In this document: one piece after another, positions 4,868 through 9,407 of the stretch
Layout of the letters: every line of letters starts with the position of its first letter
How positions within the stretch are numbered: the first letter of the stretch is position 1
Source: Dehalococcoidales bacterium
Lineage (GTDB): Bacteria > Chloroflexota > Dehalococcoidia > Dehalococcoidales > RBG-16-60-22
Direction of reading: 5' to 3'
NCBI GenBank assembly: GCA_030615475.1
Contig: JAUWZF010000027.1
Location: 1 to 9,407, forward strand
Length of the DNA stretch: 9,407 nt
The notes under the pieces: model-generated
What the model saw: only the letters and a program-made list of their open reading frames with translations
Told to the model about the DNA's origin: nothing
The model's database searches: none
Translations under genes and position numbers: made by a program

Positions 4868-6715
4868 ATGGCACATGGCTTTATGGGAAAGATACTGTGG
4901 GTAGATCTTTCCAGGAAACAGCTGAAGGACGAACCGCTTGACCCCAAAATGGGACGGGAATTCCTGGGGGGTTACGGCCTGGGGGCCAGGATTCTGTTCA
5001 GCCGGCAGAAAGCCGGCGTCGACCCGCTGGGACCGGACGCCATCCTGGGTATGACTACCGGTGTCCTCACCGGCACCGATGCCCTCGGAGGCTCACGGTA
5101 TATCATGGTGGGGAAATCACCGCTGACGGAGGGCTGGGGTGATGCCAATTCCGGGGGTAATGTCGGCCCGTACCTGAAATTCGCCGGCTATGACGCGGTA
5201 TTCTTCACCGGCATATCGGACAAGCCCGTCTATCTCTTGATTGATAACGGCAAGGCCGAGCTTAAAGACGCCACCCATCTCTGGGGCAAGGACTCCTTCG
5301 AGACACAGGATATCCTCAGGGAAGCGCACGGTAAAGACCTGGAAGTGGCCTGTGTCGGCCCGGCGGGAGAGAAGGTTGCCCTCATCGCCGCGGTGATGAA
5401 TAACAAGGGACGCGCGGCGGGACGTTCCGGCCTGGGCGCCGTGATGGGCTCCAAGAAGCTCAAGGCGATTGCCGTTAAAGGCAACATGAAGGTGCCCGTA
5501 GCCGATGCGGATAAGTCCAAAGAAATGAGAAAGAAGCACATGGCGAATCTGGGCCCACGGTTTGACTTTATAAGTGCATGCGGTACGCCAGGCCTCTTTA
5601 ACATGAGTTGCGAGTCTGATGATGCGCCTTGCAAGAACTGGGGTGGCGCGGTGGTTATTGACTTCCCGAAATATCAGGATATCAGTGGCGAGCCGGTTGT
5701 GGCGAAGCAGGAGAGGAAGTACGGCTGCTGGCGCTGTCCCGTTGCCTGCGGCGGTATCATGAAGGCAAGCACCGGCGAGTATAAATATGAGGCGGGAGCC
5801 CACAAGCCCGAGTACGAAACGCTGGCTATGTTAGGCAGTAACCTGCTAAACAATCATCTGGAATCGATTATCAAGGCCAACGATATCTGTAATCGCTACG
5901 GGCTGGATACCATCTCGGCCGGGGCCTGCATCGCCTTCGCCATCGAATGCTACGAGAATGGTATTATCACCAAGAGTGACACCGATGGCCTTGAAATGAC
6001 CTGGGGCAATCACAAGTCCATCATCGCCATGCTGGAAAAACTGGCCAAACGCGAGGGTATCGGTGACATCCTGGCCGACGGCGTCAAGAAGGCTGCGGAG
6101 AAAATCGGCAAAGGCTCCGAGAAATACGCCATGCATATCGCTGGAGAGGAAATCCCGGCGCATGATTCGAGGGGCGGCCCTCCCTTTGCGATTGCTTACG
6201 GAGCCGAGCCTACCCCCGGCCGTCATACCCAGGGTGGGGAAGGTCCGTTCCCGGAAGGTGCCATGCCCGAGTTCGACCATAGCTCCTTCAAGGGACGGGG
6301 CGAGCCGCATAAGTACGGCAGCGACTTCTGTCAAGTCTATAATGCCGCCGGTATCTGCATGATTGTGTTCGGAGACGCGTACGGTCATGCCGACTATCTT
6401 ATTGAGGCCTTACAAACCATCACCGGCTGGGACCTCACCAGGGAGGAGCTGCAGAAGACCGGTGAGCGCATAGATAACATACGGCAGGCCTTCAATATCC
6501 GCGAGGGTCTCACCTCGCCGTGGAAGTACCCCGACAGGATGCTGGGCGTTCCACCGAAGACGGAAGGACCCCGCGCCGGGATAACCGTGAGCGAGGACGA
6601 CCTTTATAATGAGTACTACGCGGCCAGGGGCTGGGACCGCAAGACCGGCAAGCCCAGCAAGGAAAAGCTGCTGGAACTTGGCCTGGACGACGTGGCTAAA
6701 GTGCTCTGGCCCTAA
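4868..6715 (+). CDS. Aldehyde:ferredoxin oxidoreductase family protein (615 aa)
   Basis: A full-length AOR-family tungsten or molybdenum enzyme, the only gene of the rightward unit. The N-terminal pterin domain starts MGKILWVDLS (6-15) and includes GGSRYIMVGKSPLTEG (74-89), DANSGG (92-97) and GRAAGRSGLGAVMGSKKLKA (181-200). The [4Fe-4S] ligands are C287, C290 and C294 (CWRCPVAC) plus C497. KPEYET lies at 313-318, and H453 in PGRHT is the probable active-site histidine. Both DxxGL(C/D) pterin motifs carry Asn in place of Asp: NRYGLD (342-347) and NAAGIC (492-497). The C-terminus EYYAARGWD (582-590) is shared with the 617-residue paralogue. AAGGAGG at 4855-4861 lies 6 bases before the ATG. The gene has its own promoter and terminator and diverges from the operon holding the other two AORs, so it may serve a different substrate or act in the opposite direction. 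No ferredoxin-like partner subunit is adjacent. Substrate unknown. Confidence 0.96.
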   Translation: MAHGFMGKILWVDLSRKQLKDEPLDPKMGREFLGGYGLGARILFSRQKAGVDPLGPDAILGMTTGVLTGTDALGGSRYIMVGKSPLTEGWGDANSGGNVGPYLKFAGYDAVFFTGISDKPVYLLIDNGKAELKDATHLWGKDSFETQDILREAHGKDLEVACVGPAGEKVALIAAVMNNKGRAAGRSGLGAVMGSKKLKAIAVKGNMKVPVADADKSKEMRKKHMANLGPRFDFISACGTPGLFNMSCESDDAPCKNWGGAVVIDFPKYQDISGEPVVAKQERKYGCWRCPVACGGIMKASTGEYKYEAGAHKPEYETLAMLGSNLLNNHLESIIKANDICNRYGLDTISAGACIAFAIECYENGIITKSDTDGLEMTWGNHKSIIAMLEKLAKREGIGDILADGVKKAAEKIGKGSEKYAMHIAGEEIPAHDSRGGPPFAIAYGAEPTPGRHTQGGEGPFPEGAMPEFDHSSFKGRGEPHKYGSDFCQVYNAAGICMIVFGDAYGHADYLIEALQTITGWDLTREELQKTGERIDNIRQAFNIREGLTSPWKYPDRMLGVPPKTEGPRAGITVSEDDLYNEYYAARGWDRKTGKPSKEKLLELGLDDVAKVLWP

Positions 6716-6740
6716 ATAAGACAGGAACCGGATATTATAC

Positions 6741-6782
6741 GAGGCCTCCATCTTTGACAGTAGATGGGGGCTTCGTTATTTT
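6741..6782 (+). terminator. Intrinsic terminator after the 615-residue AOR
   Basis: GCCTCCATCT (6744-6753) pairs with AGATGGGGGC (6762-6771) through nine Watson-Crick pairs and one G-U, around an eight-base loop. Three more pairs extend the base of the stem to 6741 and 6774. GTTATTTT follows at 6775-6782. It begins 26 bases after the AOR stop codon and separates that gene from the exporter operon. Confidence 0.75.
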
Positions 6783-6832
6783 ATGGGTGAAATTGCGGCA
6801 GAGATATTTCTATATTCAGGCTTAGCGACGCC

Positions 6833-6862
6833 TTGTAACCCTAGTATAGCAAGGTATATAAT
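6833..6862 (+). promoter_or_regulatory. Sigma-70 promoter for the ABC exporter operon
   Basis: TTGTAA (6833-6838; 4 of 6) is followed after 18 bases by a perfect TATAAT (6857-6862). Transcription would begin near 6869, about 40 bases before the ATPase start codon. The preceding terminator means the exporter needs its own promoter, which supports this assignment. Confidence 0.6.
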
Positions 6863-6909
6863 ACGTCCATATATTTTCTTTTTCAGTTAAGGAAAGCGGG
6901 GGTAAGGAC

Positions 6910-7659
6910 ATGGCTGAGGAATTTCTGGTGGTAAAAGACCTTCATAAGAGTTTCAACGAGTTCAAAGCGGTCAACGGCGTTTCGTTCTCTATCGGAAAGG
7001 GCGAAATTTTCGGCCTTCTGGGGCCCAACGGCGCCGGCAAAACGACGACCATCCGCATGCTAGCCACGGTCCTGAAAGCCGATAGCGGCGAAATTACCAT
7101 AGGGGGCCACTCCGTACGGCGGGATGCCGAGTCTGTTCGCAATATCATCGGGGTCTGTCCTCAGGACCTGGCCCTATATGAGGACCTCTCCGCCCTGGAT
7201 AACATGGTGTTCTTCGGACGGATGGCGGGAATGAACGGCAAGGAAGCTAAAGAGCAGGCCATGACCAATCTGAAGATGATGGGGCTGGTTGACAGGGCTA
7301 AGGGTAAGGTGGCCAAGTTTTCCGGGGGTATGAAGCGCCGCATCAACCTGGCCATTGCCCTTATGGGCAATCCTCGGCTTCTCTTCCTGGACGAGCCGAC
7401 CGTAGGCATAGACCCGCAGTCGAGGAATAACATCTATGAAACTATTGAAGACCTGCGGGACAAAGGCATGTCCGTTCTCTATACAACTCATTATATGGAA
7501 GAAGCCGACCGCCTGTGCAAACGCGTGGCTATTATGGACGGCGGGCAGATAATTGCACTGGATACGCCGTATAAACTCAAGGGGGAAATCGGGTCGCCGG
7601 AGCAGGTTACATTGGAAGATGTCTTCCTGAAACTGACCGGACGGAGTCTACGCGACTAG
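6910..7659 (+). CDS. ABC-2 exporter ATP-binding subunit (DrrA/CcmA type, 249 aa)
   Basis: The cytoplasmic ATPase that powers the two membrane subunits encoded just downstream. All nucleotide-binding parts are present: Walker A GPNGAGKT (38-45), Q-loop Q85 (CPQD), signature FSGGMKRR (137-144, with Phe for the usual Leu), Walker B LLFLDEP (157-163) with catalytic E162, D-loop GIDP (166-169) and switch histidine H194 (TTHYMEEAD). The C-terminus TLEDVFLKLTGRSLRD (234-249) is the usual ending of single-domain ATPases of this group, which mostly export drugs, antibiotics, lipids or polysaccharides. The start is set by the family N-terminus. The ribosome-binding site is not ideal: AAGGA ends one base before the ATG, and GGGGGT lies 6 bases before it. 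First gene of a three-gene operon, 7 bases before the next gene. Cargo cannot be inferred. Confidence 0.95.
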   Translation: MAEEFLVVKDLHKSFNEFKAVNGVSFSIGKGEIFGLLGPNGAGKTTTIRMLATVLKADSGEITIGGHSVRRDAESVRNIIGVCPQDLALYEDLSALDNMVFFGRMAGMNGKEAKEQAMTNLKMMGLVDRAKGKVAKFSGGMKRRINLAIALMGNPRLLFLDEPTVGIDPQSRNNIYETIEDLRDKGMSVLYTTHYMEEADRLCKRVAIMDGGQIIALDTPYKLKGEIGSPEQVTLEDVFLKLTGRSLRD

Positions 7660-7666
7660 ACAGGAT

Positions 7667-8845
7667 ATGAAGCGAGTATTTTTTATTGCCTTCAATGAAG
7701 TAAAATTGTATCTCCAGGATAAGGGTGACCTTGCCTTCAGCCTGCTCCTGCCGATAGTCACCTTTGCCCTGATTTATGGCGCATTCGGGGGACAGACTCT
7801 ATTCGAAGCTACTGCCTACGTGGTAGACGAGGATGAAGGTGCTTATTCCTCCATTTTCCTGGAACAGCTTGAAGCGGTTGAGGGTGTTGATGTCGAACTA
7901 ATTACCACGTCGCAGGCAGATACCAAGCTGGAGAGGTCGGATGTATTACTGGTTCTCCATATCCCCGATGGTTTTTCGGAAGCATTGACCTCCGGTGAAA
8001 GAACGCAGCTTGTCTTCAGGCAGAGGGGAAATGCCGGGCAGGAGGGCCAGATTGTCGCCAATATTATCCGCGGTGTAGCCGAGGAGATGAACCAGGAGTT
8101 CCAGGTGCACCGTCAGGTCAGCGATAGTCTGCAGGGAAAGGGAATCCCCGAGGACCGCATTGAAGTCGTCGTTCAGGAATTCCTGGATAAGGAACGCCGG
8201 CAACCTGTTGTCGGTGTTGTGGAAGAGACGTTGGGTGGCAGTCCTGACTTCGTTAATCAATTCCTTCCCGGCATCGTTACCATGTATGTCCTCTTCGCCA
8301 TAGCGATGGCCGCCAGGGTCATCGTCGAGGAACGCCGCAAGGGAACCCTGGAGCGGTTGCTCACCACCCGGCTCAGCGTGGGTCAGCTTTTCCTCGGTAA
8401 ATTTTTCGCCAGTGTATCACGCGGCTTTGTGCAGACACTGATACTTTTAGGCCTGTCTTACGCCGTGTTTCAAATTTTCACCCCACTTTCCTTTTTAGAA
8501 TCTCTGGTTATTGCCCTTATCTTCGCAGGGGCTGCCAGCGCCGTGGGGCTGATAATAGCCTCTATCGCCCGCAGCGAAGACGGAGCCACCTGGATTGCGG
8601 TTGTCTTTTCGGTAATCACGTTCATGATTGGCGGCACTTTCTTTGAAATTGCTGAAGGTACTGGCTTGTATACAATCAGCCGATTTTCTATTAATTCCTA
8701 TGCCAATGATGCTTTCAATGTAATTATTGCTCAGGGGGGCTCACTGGCGGATGTCGGTCCAGAGCTGGGGATACTGGCCGGCGTCATGGTCGTGGGGCTA
8801 GTGGTCAGCCGACTTATATTCAGGGTTGTTCCCGGGGGGAAATAA
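7667..8845 (+). CDS. ABC-2 type transporter permease (392 aa)
   Basis: First of two membrane subunits of the exporter. Hydrophobic segments are visible at about 23-42, 199-220, 240-270, 275-300, 307-326 and 364-387, giving six helices. Between helices 1 and 2 is a large polar domain (about 43-195) expected outside the membrane, the topology of the long ABC-2 permeases such as YbhS/YbhR and LnrM/LnrN. After helix 2 comes the family motif EERRKGTLERLLTTRLSVGQ (221-240), the cytoplasmic coupling region that meets the ATPase. The ATG follows the ATPase stop by 7 bases, and only a poorly spaced AGGA precedes it, so translation may depend on coupling to the upstream gene. Length fits the family. 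Substrate unknown. Confidence 0.93.
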   Translation: MKRVFFIAFNEVKLYLQDKGDLAFSLLLPIVTFALIYGAFGGQTLFEATAYVVDEDEGAYSSIFLEQLEAVEGVDVELITTSQADTKLERSDVLLVLHIPDGFSEALTSGERTQLVFRQRGNAGQEGQIVANIIRGVAEEMNQEFQVHRQVSDSLQGKGIPEDRIEVVVQEFLDKERRQPVVGVVEETLGGSPDFVNQFLPGIVTMYVLFAIAMAARVIVEERRKGTLERLLTTRLSVGQLFLGKFFASVSRGFVQTLILLGLSYAVFQIFTPLSFLESLVIALIFAGAASAVGLIIASIARSEDGATWIAVVFSVITFMIGGTFFEIAEGTGLYTISRFSINSYANDAFNVIIAQGGSLADVGPELGILAGVMVVGLVVSRLIFRVVPGGK

Positions 8846-8851
8846 GAAACA

Positions 8852-9407
8852 ATGAAGCAGCTTAGCTATATATGGCTTATCGCCCTGAAAGATTTGAAAA
8901 TCTTTGTAAAGGACCGTGCTGCGGTATTCTTCTTCGTCTTTTTCCCGTTTATGTTCATCGTATTGTTCAATTTCCTGAATATTGGAGTTGCCGAGGATGA
9001 CCGGCTGGAATTCCACGTGGTCACCCTTGAGGCAGAGGGCGGACTGAGCCACCAGATAATCGGCGCTATGGAAACCACGGATGAATCCCAGCTCAGGCCG
9101 GGAGAACCGATAATAATCTGGGACAAGGACTACGATGAAGCTCGACGGGCGGTCGAGGACGGGGAACTGGCCGGCTTCATCGCCTTTCCGGCAGATTTTA
9201 CCGAAGGAATTATGACGGGTGCCGGCACTCAGCTTGAGGTGGTCGCTGATGCCGGGGCCGTTAATACACGGGCCGCTTTGAATGGCTTTGCCGGAGCCAT
9301 CGCTTCCCAGCTGGGTACGCACCGGGTCATCGTTAATGCCAGTATCGCGCTTCTTGTCGAGGGCGGCTTACTCTCCACTGATGAAGAAAGCATCAATCAG
9401 GCCGTTC
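8852..9407 (+). CDS. Second ABC-2 type transporter permease, N-terminal part (cut by window edge)
   Basis: The ATG lies 6 bases after the stop of the first permease, and the frame stays open for 185 codons to the window end. GGGGGGA, overlapping the end of the upstream gene, may serve as its ribosome-binding site. The protein begins MKQLSYIWLIALKDLKIFVK, has a strongly hydrophobic helix (about 24-44, rich in Phe) and continues into a polar domain (about 45-185). That is the same plan as the first permease, and the opening resembles MKRVFFIAFNEVKLYLQDKG. The rest of the external domain and the remaining helices are beyond the window. Together with the ATPase this predicts a heterodimeric membrane part, as in LnrLMN-like exporters. 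The family call rests on topology, position and N-terminal resemblance, since the diagnostic coupling motif is not in the window. Confidence 0.88.
   Translation, partial: MKQLSYIWLIALKDLKIFVKDRAAVFFFVFFPFMFIVLFNFLNIGVAEDDRLEFHVVTLEAEGGLSHQIIGAMETTDESQLRPGEPIIIWDKDYDEARRAVEDGELAGFIAFPADFTEGIMTGAGTQLEVVADAGAVNTRAALNGFAGAIASQLGTHRVIVNASIALLVEGGLLSTDEESINQAV

Noticed and set aside
5117..5803. Minus-strand frame of 228 codons opposite the 615-residue AOR
   Set aside because: Antisense shadow of a well-supported gene with no recognisable domain.
6831..6854. CCTTG...CAAGG inverted repeat within the exporter promoter
   Set aside because: Five-base arms 14 bases apart are expected by chance, and no regulator gene is present to support an operator.
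8798..9322. Minus-strand frame of 174 codons at the right end
   Set aside because: It overlaps the end of the first permease and most of the second, which is open to the window edge, continues the operon and has a clear first helix. The antisense frame has no recognised domain.

Overview
This 9.4 kb stretch of bacterial DNA has fairly high GC and looks like part of a strict anaerobe. It carries three paralogues of the tungsten/molybdenum aldehyde:ferredoxin oxidoreductase (AOR) family, a typical two-subunit CoA-transferase, an SDR dehydrogenase and an ABC-2 type exporter. The promoters match the sigma-70 consensus and the ribosome-binding sites are purine-rich, so this is a bacterium and not an archaeon. 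The gene content would suit a subsurface or sediment anaerobe, for example a Dehalococcoidia-like Chloroflexota or an anaerobic Deltaproteobacteria-like lineage. No marker gene settles the taxon, so that assignment is a guess.

Left block, minus strand (1-4664). Read in the direction of transcription, it holds CoA-transferase subunit A (TTG start at 4664), subunit B (4-base ATGA overlap), an SDR oxidoreductase, a 617-residue AOR and, 17 bases later, a second AOR whose N-terminal 135 residues are in the window. A 77-base cloverleaf-like palindromic repeat lies between the SDR and AOR genes. The order suggests one metabolic operon that interconverts an acid, its CoA thioester, and a carbonyl or alcohol, with AORs handling the aldehyde/acid step and ferredoxin electrons.

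Centre (4665-4867). This is a 203-base divergent control region. It has two well-matched sigma-70 promoters facing opposite ways, each with a 17-base spacer. A perfect 7+3+7 inverted repeat overlaps the rightward -35 box and lies just upstream of the leftward one. A 19-base palindrome sits in the rightward leader. The region could switch both transcription units together. The rightward unit is a single 615-residue AOR (4868-6715), followed by a good intrinsic terminator.

Right block, plus strand (6783-9407). A separate promoter with a perfect TATAAT box precedes an ABC exporter operon: a DrrA/CcmA-type ATPase, then two different ABC-2 permeases, the second cut by the window end. This is the one-ATPase, two-permease layout of LnrLMN-like exporters. 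Nothing links it functionally to the AOR genes except proximity.

No RNA genes, CRISPR arrays, insertion sequences or transposases were seen. No stretch longer than 300 bases lacks a gene.
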